A stretch of DNA of 50,301 nt from Candidatus Hydrothermarchaeota archaeon (GTDB lineage: Archaea; Hydrothermarchaeota; Hydrothermarchaeia; Hydrothermarchaeales; BMS3B), in NCBI GenBank assembly GCA_015521565.1, contig WANX01000132.1, forward strand, positions 1 through 50,301, read 5' to 3'. Within the stretch, counting starts at the first letter, position 1; each line of letters opens with the position of its first letter. The notes below the pieces were generated by a model, which worked only from the letters and a program-made list of their open reading frames with translations, was not told the DNA's origin and searched no databases. Below, piece by piece: positions 26,000-35,740 of the stretch. A program made the position numbers and the translations under genes.

Positions 26000-27223
26000 A
26001 TGGAAACCCTTGTGCCTCTGCTCAGAGCACGGGAGCTCGTGGATGCCCTGAGAGAAAGGTACTATTTCAACCGTTCCTGTGAAGCTGTGGGGGTGGACAC
26101 CTCCCTCCCGGGCAGGGAGCTTTCAAAGGATGTGGTTGCAGCAGAAGATTCACCGCCCCGGGACATCGCAAGTTACGACGGGTACGCCATGCGCAGCAGC
26201 GATGCGGAGCACTATCCGCTGCGCATCGTGGGAAGCATCTATGCGGGTGATGCCTACGAAACCCTGCCACAGCTTCGCAGGGGCGAGGCGATGTACATCG
26301 CCACCGGAGCGTTTCTGCCTCCGGGTGCTGATTGCGTGCTCCGGCTTGAAGATGCGCGTGTGGAGGGTGACAGGCTGTACGGTGTACCAATCGAGAAGGG
26401 CACAAAGGTGGTGCCCCGGGGGAGCAACTACCGGCGGGGTGAGGTCATCCTGAAGGCTAAAACCAGGATAAGGGCGCAGGAGTTCGGGATTCTGTGCGGC
26501 ATGGGTATAGAAGAGGTTGAGGTGTACCGCAGACCCCGTGTGGCAGTGCTTGCAACAGGCAATGAAATAGCCCGCGGAATAATCAGAGACATAAACTCCT
26601 TTGTGGTGCTCGCGCTGCTGGAGAAGTGGGGGTGCGAGACAGACTATCTGGGTGCAATCCAGGACGATTACGGGGCAACCAGGCGCGCCATCGCAGAGGC
26701 TGCAGAGCACTACGACTGCGTTGTCACGAGCGGCGGTGTAAGTGTGGGGAAGCGGGACTATGTACTCCGCGCTATTGAAGAACTCGGCAGGGTGGTGTTC
26801 TACAAGGTCAGGACGCGGCCCGGCAAGCCCATAGCAGTTGGCGTGGTGGAAAACACGCCCGTGTTTGCGCTGCCGGGCAAGCCCACCGGCGCTCTTGTGG
26901 CTGCTCAGCTTCATCTGCGCAGGTACTTCCTGGGAAGAGTGGAGGAACCCTTCCTCTACGCCAGGATAACAGAAGACATACTGCTCTCCAGAAAAGACAC
27001 CGACTCGCCAGACATCGCAAACCTGGTGTTTGTTCACCTTGAAGACGGCCTCGCAAAGCCGGTTGGCTTCGAAGGAAGCGAGATGCCCCTGATGAAGAGC
27101 GGTGATAAGTATAACGTCTCTGCAATTGCATCCAACCTGCGCAGCGCCCTGGTGGACGGCTATGCCATACTGGAGCGGGATACAAGGCGGGGGGAAAGGG
27201 TGAAGGTTCATCTGTTCATGTGA
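26000..27223 (+). CDS. moeA: Molybdopterin molybdenumtransferase MoeA
   Basis: SYDGYAMRSSD, TGAFLPPGADCVLRLED, TGNEI, SGGVSVGKRDYV, RPGKPIAVG, LPGKPTGA. Confidence 0.95.
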   Translation: METLVPLLRARELVDALRERYYFNRSCEAVGVDTSLPGRELSKDVVAAEDSPPRDIASYDGYAMRSSDAEHYPLRIVGSIYAGDAYETLPQLRRGEAMYIATGAFLPPGADCVLRLEDARVEGDRLYGVPIEKGTKVVPRGSNYRRGEVILKAKTRIRAQEFGILCGMGIEEVEVYRRPRVAVLATGNEIARGIIRDINSFVVLALLEKWGCETDYLGAIQDDYGATRRAIAEAAEHYDCVVTSGGVSVGKRDYVLRAIEELGRVVFYKVRTRPGKPIAVGVVENTPVFALPGKPTGALVAAQLHLRRYFLGRVEEPFLYARITEDILLSRKDTDSPDIANLVFVHLEDGLAKPVGFEGSEMPLMKSGDKYNVSAIASNLRSALVDGYAILERDTRRGERVKVHLFM

Positions 27224-27224
27224 G

Positions 27225-27830
27225 GTGTTGCTCATGGAGCTGAGGGAAGAAGAGGTTGTGGAGCTGGCTGAGAAGCTGCACGGCCACCTGGCGCCGGGGA
27301 TAGCGCTGGGCGTGCGCATGGCCACGCTGGCGCTTAAAAAACTTGGCACCAGGCGGGGGAGCAAGAAGCTCATTGCCATAAGCGAGACAGCTCGCTGTCT
27401 CGCAGACGGCATGCAGGCAGCAACCGGTGCTACGCTGGGGCACGGCAACGCCTTTGTGGAAAACTACGGCAAGCTTGCCCTGACCGTGGGCAGGGTGGAC
27501 ACAGGGCAGGGGTACCGCGTAGCCCTGCGCCGCGACGCATGGAGGCACTCCGCACTCATGAAGAAGTGGATGCTCCGCGAGGGGAAGCTGACCAGGCAAG
27601 AGGAGCACGTGCTTGCGCAGGAGCTCCTGCACCTGGATGAGGAGTGGCTCGATGTGGAGCCGGTGAAGATTGAGATGGAGGCGCTCTTTGAGAACTCAGC
27701 GATAGTACGCTGCTCCTCCTGCGGCGAGCTGGTGCCCGAGAAGCTCAGCATAGGCGAAAACGGCACGCGCATGTGCAGAAGCTGCGCCGGCGTTGGCTAC
27801 TACCGCAGGGCGGAGTGTGTGCTGCCATAG
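27225..27830 (+). CDS. FmdE-family protein with C-terminal zinc ribbon (copy 2)
   Basis: HGHLAPGIALGVRMATLALKKLG; GHGNAFVENYGKLALTVGR; CSSCGELV...CRSCAGVGYY. First ATG may lie a few codons downstream. Confidence 0.85.
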   Translation: MLLMELREEEVVELAEKLHGHLAPGIALGVRMATLALKKLGTRRGSKKLIAISETARCLADGMQAATGATLGHGNAFVENYGKLALTVGRVDTGQGYRVALRRDAWRHSALMKKWMLREGKLTRQEEHVLAQELLHLDEEWLDVEPVKIEMEALFENSAIVRCSSCGELVPEKLSIGENGTRMCRSCAGVGYYRRAECVLP

Positions 27831-27900
27831 GCTGCTCCTTGTGCCCTCCAACCGGGGGCGGTGAGAAAGGTTTTAAAACCATCGCATTATAAAAAGAGCT

Positions 27901-29514
27901 ATGAACCTGCTGGAGTTCGCCGAGGTGGAGGAAGACACCGGCGTAATTAAGGAGATTCTGGAGGAGTTTGGAGAGGAGTGTGTTTTCGACCCCTACTGTC
28001 TGGCAGAGCTCACCAGGAGGGCTCTTTACAGCGGACTTTCCCTTCCGGCCAAGAGGAGGCTGCTGAAGCAGACCTATCGCGTGTGGCATCCCCTTCCCCC
28101 GCCCTGGAACCAGCAGTTTCTCAACCATCTGCTGAAAAACCACGGGGTCTCATCCATAGGCTCGCTGCGAAATTTTCTGAGGTTTGTGGACGAGCCACGC
28201 CCTGCCTATGAGAACCTGAAGCTGATTCTGAGTTCACGCTCCTCCAGGAAGGACGAGCTTGCCTTGATGATTCTCTCAGGGGCACCGCAACTGGCAGATA
28301 AGCTTGCAAAAGAAGAGCCCGAGGTTGCTGTTCGGCTGATGAAGAAGGTGCTGCGAAGCGGGAGAGACTTCGGGGAGCTGCTCAGAAAGGCTGTGCCCAT
28401 TATATACAGCATCGAGAGGAACGATGCCTTTCTCAAAAGCTTCCTGAAGCTGAAACTGAGGAACAGGAGGGAGGAGGAGATTTTTATCGGATTTCTGAAG
28501 GCCTGCAGGGAGTGCGGAGACCTCGCCTTCGTGCGGAGAGCCTTTGACAAAACCATAGAGCGCGTGGGCAAGGTCAGAATCCGCAGGCTGGCCTACATCT
28601 ACGGAGCTGAGGTCTTTGGAGAGGAGTACAGGAAGAGGGCGCTTAAGGACAGAGCTAAAAGTATAAGGAAGTGGGCTGCGGGAGAAAAGCCCAGGAGATG
28701 GAGTCCGGAGGAATACATAAAGAGGGGTATGTGGTATCTGGAGCAGGGCAGGGCAGACTCTGCCCTGAAGTGTGCTGAAACCGCCTGCGAGAAGGGCGCC
28801 GGCGACAGGGCGCTGATTTTGAAGGCGCAGGCTCTCTACGCGCTGGGAGACTTTGCGAGAGCCGAGGCGCTGCTGGACGGGCTGATTCAGAAGCAGAACC
28901 ACGACGCCTACGTGACTAAAGCGCTGCTGCTGCTCAGCTCCGGGAGACTGGAGGAGGCGCTGCGCACCGCAAGGGAGGGTGTGGAGAGGTATCCGGAGAG
29001 CTTCGACCTGAGGATGTGCCTTGCCCAGCTGCTGTACTTCCAGGGGGATGAAGAGTACATGAGAATCCTGGAAGAGCTCCACCGCGAATATCCCTGGCGC
29101 ACAGCAAGCTTCATGCTCACCAGCTGGATGGAGACGCCGCCCCTGGAGGTTATCCGGGAAAGATTTGCGGCCTTCAACACCGCCCTTTTTGGGGGCGAAG
29201 ATGAGCTGAGCGAAGAGGTAATTGAATGGTTCAGGGACATGGGGATGCGGGAACAGTCCCAGGCCCTGAAAGCCATAAAGCTGTGGATGGAGGGAAGGGA
29301 TGAGGAGGCGGAGCAGCTGATTCGCTCCATCCCCGAGAGGTTTGAGTTTCTACCGCTGCACCTGGCGTTTCATCTCAGAAGGGGAAACGCGCAGAAGGCG
29401 CTTCAGGTGCTGGACGCAATAGAGGCGGAGAGGCTCTCAGAAGCTCTGCCGGAGGAAATTCGGGAGATGCTGAAGAAGCTCAGGAGCTTCCTGGAAAGCT
29501 CTACATCACCATGA
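27901..29514 (+). CDS. TPR-repeat protein
   Basis: Multiple TPR-like helices (e.g. GMWYLEQGRADSALKCAETACEKGAGDRALILKAQALYALGDFARAEALLDGLIQ). Confidence 0.75.
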   Translation: MNLLEFAEVEEDTGVIKEILEEFGEECVFDPYCLAELTRRALYSGLSLPAKRRLLKQTYRVWHPLPPPWNQQFLNHLLKNHGVSSIGSLRNFLRFVDEPRPAYENLKLILSSRSSRKDELALMILSGAPQLADKLAKEEPEVAVRLMKKVLRSGRDFGELLRKAVPIIYSIERNDAFLKSFLKLKLRNRREEEIFIGFLKACRECGDLAFVRRAFDKTIERVGKVRIRRLAYIYGAEVFGEEYRKRALKDRAKSIRKWAAGEKPRRWSPEEYIKRGMWYLEQGRADSALKCAETACEKGAGDRALILKAQALYALGDFARAEALLDGLIQKQNHDAYVTKALLLLSSGRLEEALRTAREGVERYPESFDLRMCLAQLLYFQGDEEYMRILEELHREYPWRTASFMLTSWMETPPLEVIRERFAAFNTALFGGEDELSEEVIEWFRDMGMREQSQALKAIKLWMEGRDEEAEQLIRSIPERFEFLPLHLAFHLRRGNAQKALQVLDAIEAERLSEALPEEIREMLKKLRSFLESSTSP

Positions 29515-29908
29515 CCTCACCCTCTCGCGTGATTGCAACCTCAATCTCCGAGAGCACCCTCCTGCCCCTTATCTTCTCTCCGGCACCCTGCTGTATGAGC
29601 ACCGCCAGCGACGGAAAGCTGTAGGATATCCATATCCCCGCCTCATCCGCCCGGCGGTATATTTCACGCACGGCTTCGTTCAGGTCCGTCTCAGGCTTTA
29701 TAACAACACTCAGGGGCGCCTCAAGCATCCTCACAAGCCTCAGGGTGTTCTCAGCACGTCTTATGTTCTCCCTCGCCTTCCTCTCAGTGGCCGAAACATT
29801 TGCCACCGTCGTGCCCAGGCGCCTTGCAATCTCGCTGGTGCTCAGCCCCTGAGCCTTGAGCCTGAGCACCTCAATCTGGCGCTCCGTGAGCACCGTATCA
29901 CGCACCAT
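29501..29908 (-). CDS. tfx: Tfx family DNA-binding protein
   Basis: LTERQIEVLRLKAQGLSTSEIARRLGTTVANVSATERKARENIRRAENTLRL is the Tfx HTH signature. Confidence 0.85.
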   Translation of the reverse strand: MVRDTVLTERQIEVLRLKAQGLSTSEIARRLGTTVANVSATERKARENIRRAENTLRLVRMLEAPLSVVIKPETDLNEAVREIYRRADEAGIWISYSFPSLAVLIQQGAGEKIRGRRVLSEIEVAITREGEVMVM

Positions 29909-30404
29909 GGCGCAGGAACCTCTCCTCAACGAATTCGGCCAGCCTCTCAATGTCGTCGAATCCGAAGACCCGGCACTCCGCCTCCACTTCAGCGTCGCTC
30001 ACCACTGCAACTATCTCACCACCCGCGGCTCCCGTGAAGAGCTTCAGGTCCTCCTCGCCGGTTGCGACCAGTATCTTGGGCGTCTCGGCCCTCGCGTAGC
30101 CTTCGGTTAGCACCACATCCATATCCCCCATGTACCTCCCTACAATATCGGTGAGGAACATTTCCCTGGGGGTAGTGCGCATCAGAACAAGGCGGTCCGG
30201 AGAAGATATCGCCACAACATCTGCACCGGCGGCGGCATGTCTCCAGGTATCCTTGCCAGGCATGTCCATGCTGAATCCATAGTGGATGTGGTGTTTCACA
30301 GTGGCCACGCGGTAGCCTCTCGCCTTGAGCGCCGCGATCAGGCGCTCCATCACGGTGGTCTTCCCGGCCTTCTTCCTGCCTATAACTGAAACTATGGGAG
30401 GCAT
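29898..30404 (-). CDS. mobB: Molybdopterin-guanine dinucleotide biosynthesis protein MobB
   Basis: VIGRKKAGKTTVMERLIAALKARGYRVATVKHHIHYGFSMDMPGKDTWRHAAAGADVV. Confidence 0.95.
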   Translation of the reverse strand: MPPIVSVIGRKKAGKTTVMERLIAALKARGYRVATVKHHIHYGFSMDMPGKDTWRHAAAGADVVAISSPDRLVLMRTTPREMFLTDIVGRYMGDMDVVLTEGYARAETPKILVATGEEDLKLFTGAAGGEIVAVVSDAEVEAECRVFGFDDIERLAEFVEERFLRHGA

Positions 30405-30494
30405 CGTTAAATTATAATGTTTAATTCGATATAAAATTTTCGGACTTTTCCGGGTAAATAAAACAAAAGGATTTAAGCTGGCATCTGTACGGGC

Positions 30495-31178
30495 TCAAAA
30501 GCTGTCCGGAAAGCACAGGTGCAGCCACCTGTCAAAGAAGACCTCGGCCCAGCGGTTGAGCTCCCTCACCCGCTCCTCCAGGTTCTGGAGAATCTCCTCC
30601 CGCCTTTCGGGCACTTCTCCGGACCACTCGCGCACCATCTCCTCCGTGACCTCAAGGTGGAACTGCAGTGCGTAGCTTTTGCGAGCACGGAATGCCTGAT
30701 GGGGATACAGCTCCGAGCTTGCGAGCAACCTGCCTTCGCGCGGAAGGTCGAAGGTTTCACCGTGCCAGTGGAAAACCTCAAGGCGCGGGGGAAAGGCGGA
30801 GAAAACCTCGTCCCTTCTTCCCTCATCGGTCAGCGTTATGGGATACCACCCGAGTTCCTTCTCCTCTCCTGGGTACACCCTCGCCCCGAGGGCGCTGGCA
30901 ATGAGCTGCGACCCCAGGCAGACTCCCAGCACCGGTTTATCAGCCGCCATAGCGCGCTTTATAAGCGCCTCCTCCTCTGCGAGGTAGGGGTACTCCTGCC
31001 TGTCGTTGACGCTCATTGGTCCGCCAAGAATCACAATCAGGTCATACTCCAGAGCACCTTCCAGGCCGTCTCCCCGCCACAGATGGCGGTACTCCACACC
31101 GATACCCCGAGCCTCTGCAAACTCCTCAAAACAGCCTAAGTGCTCCCCCTCCGCATTCTCAAGCGCGAGCAGCCTCAC
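30495..31178 (-). CDS. Class I glutamine amidotransferase (GMP synthase-like)
   Basis: ILGGPMSVNDRQEYPYLAEEEALIKRAMAADKPVLGVCLGSQLIASALGA; FHWHGETFDLP; ALQFHLEVT. Confidence 0.9.
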   Translation of the reverse strand: MRLLALENAEGEHLGCFEEFAEARGIGVEYRHLWRGDGLEGALEYDLIVILGGPMSVNDRQEYPYLAEEEALIKRAMAADKPVLGVCLGSQLIASALGARVYPGEEKELGWYPITLTDEGRRDEVFSAFPPRLEVFHWHGETFDLPREGRLLASSELYPHQAFRARKSYALQFHLEVTEEMVREWSGEVPERREEILQNLEERVRELNRWAEVFFDRWLHLCFPDSF

Positions 31179-31187
31179 GCCACGACC

Positions 31188-31400
31188 TCAGCACGAGCTG
31201 TGTTCTATCGCTCCCTCCGGGCATGCCTCCACGCAGGCGCAGCACTCAATGCAGTCAGCCACGCGCGGGGCGGTGCTCTTACCCTCCACAAGTTCATAAA
31301 CCTCTGCAGGACATACGTCCACACACTCTCCATGACCCTTGCACTTGTCATAGTCTATCTTGATGGTAACATCAGCTTTAAACTCCCTTATGTCCGCCAT
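31188..31400 (-). CDS. 2x[4Fe-4S] ferredoxin
   Basis: CKGHGECVDVCPAEVYEL and CIECCACVEACPEGAI. Confidence 0.9.
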   Translation of the reverse strand: MADIREFKADVTIKIDYDKCKGHGECVDVCPAEVYELVEGKSTAPRVADCIECCACVEACPEGAIEHSSC

Positions 31401-31450
31401 GTCTCCACCTCCTGAATTATTTCCCCCTCCCTCTATTTATACTTGACGCC

Positions 31451-31879
31451 CTACGGGTGTTCCTCCACCCAGACTTCTCCCCCTGCCGTGTACTCCTTCT
31501 TCCAGATGGGCACATGCTTCTTGAGCTCATCTATAACGAAACGGCATGCCTCAAAAGCGTCCTTTCTGTGCTCTGCGGCGGCAACGATCAGCACTATATT
31601 CTCACCTGTCCCCAGCTCTCCATAGCGGTGCACCACCGAGACCTCAATCAGGTCAAACTTCTTTTTTGCGAGCTGGCGAATCTCCTCAAGCTTCTTCTCA
31701 GCCATGCCCGGATAGTACTCAAACTCCAGCTTTTCCACATCCCTGCCGCGAGAGAAGTCGCGCACAGTGCCCAGGAAGGTGACCACACCGCCTATTCGCT
31801 TCGACACCGCCCTCACCCGGTTTATCTCCTCCTCCACCGAGAAGTCCTCCCTCTGCACGCGCACCCATTCGTATGTCAT
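31451..31879 (-). CDS. moaE: Molybdopterin synthase catalytic subunit MoaE
   Basis: GGVVTFLGTVRDFSRGRDVEKLEFEYYPGMAEKKLEEI; VVHRYGELGTGENIVLIVAAAEHRKDAFEACRFVIDELKKHVPIWKKE. Confidence 0.95.
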   Translation of the reverse strand: MTYEWVRVQREDFSVEEEINRVRAVSKRIGGVVTFLGTVRDFSRGRDVEKLEFEYYPGMAEKKLEEIRQLAKKKFDLIEVSVVHRYGELGTGENIVLIVAAAEHRKDAFEACRFVIDELKKHVPIWKKEYTAGGEVWVEEHP

Positions 31880-31990
31880 AGGAGCACCAGAGGTTAAGCG
31901 CAGACTACCGTGGAAAAGTTTGAAATGGGCTTAACCTTAATATAGGGGTTTCTGCATATAATCATGCAGTTCCGGGTGGAGGACTGGTTG

Positions 31991-32983
31991 ATGAAGCCAA
32001 AAATTCTCGTGGTGGATGACGAGGAGCTCATACGGCTGAGCCTGAGGAAGCTTCTGGAAAAGAACGGCTACATGGTGGAGGTGGCCAGCTCTGCCGCAGA
32101 GGCGCTGGAGAAGCTGAAAGCAGACGGGTTCAGAATAGTAATAACCGATATAATGATGCCTGACATGGACGGGGTCGAGCTCCTGAAAAAAATAAAGGAG
32201 CAGGACAGGAGCATTTACGTAATAATGATAACCGCCTATGCAAGTCTGGAGCGCGCCATTGCCAGCCTCAAGTTCGGCGCCGGCGATTTCATTCAGAAGC
32301 CCTATGAGAACAGGGAAATCCTCGAAGCTGTGCAGAAGGCGGTGGAAACTCTTGAGGAAGACGGAAAAAGTGTGGAGCTTGCGGTGTCTGTGAAGCAGGA
32401 GGTGGTAAATGCCTTCCGCTCAACCTGCCACAGGAGCGTGACTGAGCTTGCCAGCGCAGTTAAAAAGATTACCGGAACAGACACAAGCATTAATATAGAG
32501 GGCCCGGTGGTGGAGGAGGTGGAGAACTTCCCCAACCTGGTGGGCGGTGAGGGCATCGCCATGGTTGGCTCCTATGCCAGCCTGTACGGAGCCCTCAGCG
32601 GAAGCGCTACCCTGCTCTTTCCCATAGAGGATGCAATACGTTTTGTGGAGATACTCTCCGGCAAAAAGGTGGACTATGCAGACTTTCCCAATCCTCAGGA
32701 CAGGGAGGTTCTGAAGGAGGTGGGCAGCATAATCTCCGAGGACCACACCAGAAGGCTGAAGGAGCTTGCAAACATCGATGTGAAGATAACCCCTGCCAGC
32801 TTTGTGGACCTGGTGTCAGGAAACTTTGTCTCCTTCCTCGAGCTCCGCACCGGGCGTAAGAGGCAGTACTACTTTGCCCACAGGCTGAACTTCCACATAG
32901 GGGGGGCAAAGCAGATACTGGGCTATCTTCTGTTCATCTTCGACCTTAGAAACATAGGCGTGCTCAACAGTCGATTTTCATAG
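31991..32983 (+). CDS. Response regulator with C-terminal CheC/CheX-like domain
   Basis: ILVVDDEELIRLSL, RIVITDIMMPDMDGVELL; C-terminal GSYASLYGALSGSATLLFPIEDAIRFVEILSGK...EVLKEVGSIISEDHTR. Confidence 0.8.
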   Translation: MKPKILVVDDEELIRLSLRKLLEKNGYMVEVASSAAEALEKLKADGFRIVITDIMMPDMDGVELLKKIKEQDRSIYVIMITAYASLERAIASLKFGAGDFIQKPYENREILEAVQKAVETLEEDGKSVELAVSVKQEVVNAFRSTCHRSVTELASAVKKITGTDTSINIEGPVVEEVENFPNLVGGEGIAMVGSYASLYGALSGSATLLFPIEDAIRFVEILSGKKVDYADFPNPQDREVLKEVGSIISEDHTRRLKELANIDVKITPASFVDLVSGNFVSFLELRTGRKRQYYFAHRLNFHIGGAKQILGYLLFIFDLRNIGVLNSRFS

Positions 32984-33130
32984 ATAACCATCAACTTTTT
33001 ATAGCACCTGTTTTTAAACAGTAGTTGAAGGGCGCAGCAGTTTTCAGTGTTTATTGCGGTCCGGGATGTAGCCTGCAGGGTGGGCATGTGCAGAGCCGGG
33101 TATGAATAATAAAAGCTGCAAGGCGGAAAA

Positions 33131-35740
33131 ATGGATGAAGACCTCAAGAGGGCGATAGAGTATCACAGACGGGGTGAATACGAGAAGGCAAGAGAATACT
33201 ACCTCAGGGCTGTTCACAGAGACCCTGAGAACCCGAGGCTGAGGGTCCTTCTGGGAAACACTTTCTACTACGGTGGACACGTGGAGGAGGGGATTGCCCA
33301 GTACAGGGAGGCGATACGAATTGACCCCGACTACTGTGTGGCCTATTTCAACCTGGCCATCGCCCTGGAGGAAACCGGGGACATACAGGGGGCCATAGAC
33401 AACTACAGGAGGGCAATAGAAAAAAATCCGCAGTATGCGGAGGCGTACGCAAACCTGGGGGCGCTGCTGAAGGAGTGCGGTGAGATAGATGAGGCAATCA
33501 TCTGCCTGCGCAGGGCTCTGGAAATAGACAGAAGCCTTGAGGCACCCCGCAGGAAACTGCAGCAAATCCTCAACGAGGTGCACGAGCAGGTGAGGATGAG
33601 AGAGCGTGTGAGGGAGGCGGAGGAGTACATAAAAGATGGCGACATCTTCGAAGAGGTGGGGGACCTGGACAGGGCCATAGAATGCTACAGGAAGTCCATA
33701 GAGGTGTACCCCAGCATAGTGGCCCACTTTCTGCTCGCCCTTGCCCTTGAAAGGAAGGGAGACTTGAAGGCTGCTACCCGGAACTACAGGGCCCTTCTCA
33801 GTATGGACGTGTCCAACATACGCGACTTCACCTCAGAGACCCTCAACATTCTGGGCAGGAAGCTTGGAAAGATTAAATTCACCAGTGATGACCTGGTAAA
33901 AATGCTGAAGAAGCTGCACTCACAGGTGAAGGAGAGGAGGCAATTCATCTCCATGATAGGATATGTGCTGAAGGAATCTGTGCAGACCGCAGACGACTTC
34001 ATAAGGCTTGGCTCCGAGTACGAGCAGAAGGGCGACCTTCAGACAGCTGTGGACTACTACCGCCGAGCAGTGGAGCTGGAGCCCGTGTCGCCGGTGCCGT
34101 ACTACATCCTTGGCATGGCGCTGGAGAGACTTGGAAGAAAACGCGAGGCGGTGCGCCAGTACCGGCGTGCCCTGGAGCTTGACATAGGCTCGCTGACTCC
34201 TGAGGCTTCCAGGAAGCTGGCTGAAACTCTTGCCAGGCAGATAGGGAGCATGTACGTGAGCTTTCTGGACTCCAGACAGCTTCTCATGGAGTTTAAAGAA
34301 TATGTGAAAAGCAGTGGCGATGCCAGCTTTGAGAACTTTATAAAGCGCAAGCTAACGGGAGAGGTGGAGAGCAAGATCGAGGAGGGCTACATGCTGGACA
34401 GGGAGGGCACCCTTGAGGTGGCGATTCAGAGGTACCAGGAAGCTGTGGAAATAGACCCCCACAATCTCGTCGCTCACTACATCCTGGGCCTCGCACTGGA
34501 GACCAAGGGCGACTACGAGGGTGCCATTCGCAGGTACAGGGAAAGTGAGAAGGTGGACCTGGAGCAGGCCCCCAGGGAGATATCCAGACGGGTTATTGAT
34601 ATCCTGAACAGGTACCTCACCAGGACCACAAAGGACGGCCACAGGGTGGGCACCATACTGATGAGATACTTCGAAATAATCAGCCAGAATCCCGAGAAGA
34701 TGACACAGCTCCTCAGCTACATCGAAGACATAAAGCTGGACACCCTCTCAAAGATTCTCAAGTCCTATGTGGAGAAGGCCATGAAGGATGGTGGAGGCGG
34801 AGTGATAATACGGGATATGGAGGACTTTGCAGAGAACTTTGAAGAGCAGCTTAAAATGAAGAGGTCCGAAGAGCTGAGCCGGGTGAGTGTGAAGCTGGCC
34901 TGGAAGTACAAGACTGGCAGGGCTATAAGGTGTGCCGCCATGTCCTCCGGAGGCGAGGTTATAGCCGGTGGTTCCGAAAACGGCAGGATTTACTTTATCA
35001 GCAGAAAGGGCGAGCTCATCTGGAAGAAAAACAGAGAGGTTATGATAGTGGACCTGGACGTCTCCCCGGATGGGGGGTACATTGCCCTTGGTTTGCAGAG
35101 CGGCATCGTGGAGCTTATAGACTCGGAGGGGGGGCTGGTGTGGAGGAGGGACTTTACTAAAAACGGGGTTACCTGCCTGTCGGTCTCCAGGGGGGCGGAA
35201 TACACCGCTGTCGCCACCAGGGACTCCAGGCTGATTGCCCTGGACAGGTTTGGCGAGGTGGTGTGGGAGCGTTCTGTGGACGGATACTGCACCAGGATGG
35301 ACATCTCCCACAGCGGAAGGGACATAATAGCCTGCTCCGACCTGGGCTACATCCACTTCATAAGAAACGAAGGCATTGTAATACTCGACAGCATGATAGT
35401 TAAAGACACCCCCCACTCGGTAGCAATATCCCCGGACGGTAAATTCTGTGCCTCGGGCTCCACCTCCGGCAGGGTGTACTTCATGAACAGAGAAAAGCAG
35501 GTGCTCTGGAAGCGGGAGACCGGAAGCCCTGTATACGGGCTGGCGGTGAGCGGAAAGGGAAAGAACGTGGCGGCGGGCACATCAGCCGGCAGGGTGTACC
35601 TTTACAACGGAGAGGGGGAGCTTCTGTGGGAGTACCCCACCGGTGTAAACATCTGGGATATCGACATCTCTTCTGACGGCAGCAGCACCATCGCTGCCTG
35701 CGGACTGGTCTTCGGAGACATCTACCACTTTATTACCTGA
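33131..35740 (+). CDS. TPR + C-terminal PQQ/WD-like beta-propeller protein
   Basis: Many TPR units (e.g. DPDYCVAYFNLAIALEETGDIQGAIDNYRRAIEKNPQYAEAYANLGALLKECGEIDEA), then about 7 repeats of GGSENGRIYFISRKGELIWK type. Confidence 0.85.
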   Translation: MDEDLKRAIEYHRRGEYEKAREYYLRAVHRDPENPRLRVLLGNTFYYGGHVEEGIAQYREAIRIDPDYCVAYFNLAIALEETGDIQGAIDNYRRAIEKNPQYAEAYANLGALLKECGEIDEAIICLRRALEIDRSLEAPRRKLQQILNEVHEQVRMRERVREAEEYIKDGDIFEEVGDLDRAIECYRKSIEVYPSIVAHFLLALALERKGDLKAATRNYRALLSMDVSNIRDFTSETLNILGRKLGKIKFTSDDLVKMLKKLHSQVKERRQFISMIGYVLKESVQTADDFIRLGSEYEQKGDLQTAVDYYRRAVELEPVSPVPYYILGMALERLGRKREAVRQYRRALELDIGSLTPEASRKLAETLARQIGSMYVSFLDSRQLLMEFKEYVKSSGDASFENFIKRKLTGEVESKIEEGYMLDREGTLEVAIQRYQEAVEIDPHNLVAHYILGLALETKGDYEGAIRRYRESEKVDLEQAPREISRRVIDILNRYLTRTTKDGHRVGTILMRYFEIISQNPEKMTQLLSYIEDIKLDTLSKILKSYVEKAMKDGGGGVIIRDMEDFAENFEEQLKMKRSEELSRVSVKLAWKYKTGRAIRCAAMSSGGEVIAGGSENGRIYFISRKGELIWKKNREVMIVDLDVSPDGGYIALGLQSGIVELIDSEGGLVWRRDFTKNGVTCLSVSRGAEYTAVATRDSRLIALDRFGEVVWERSVDGYCTRMDISHSGRDIIACSDLGYIHFIRNEGIVILDSMIVKDTPHSVAISPDGKFCASGSTSGRVYFMNREKQVLWKRETGSPVYGLAVSGKGKNVAAGTSAGRVYLYNGEGELLWEYPTGVNIWDIDISSDGSSTIAACGLVFGDIYHFIT

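Noticed and set aside
26150-27448. 432-aa minus-strand ORF opposite moeA and the FmdE-like gene
   Set aside because: Antisense artefact; MoeA motifs are unambiguous on the plus strand.
33131-34900. Possible DNA tandem repeat array
   Set aside because: The repetition is protein-level TPR degeneracy, not a nucleotide repeat or CRISPR.
34748-35416. 222-aa minus-strand ORF opposite the propeller protein
   Set aside because: Shadow ORF of a repeat-rich gene; no plausible family.
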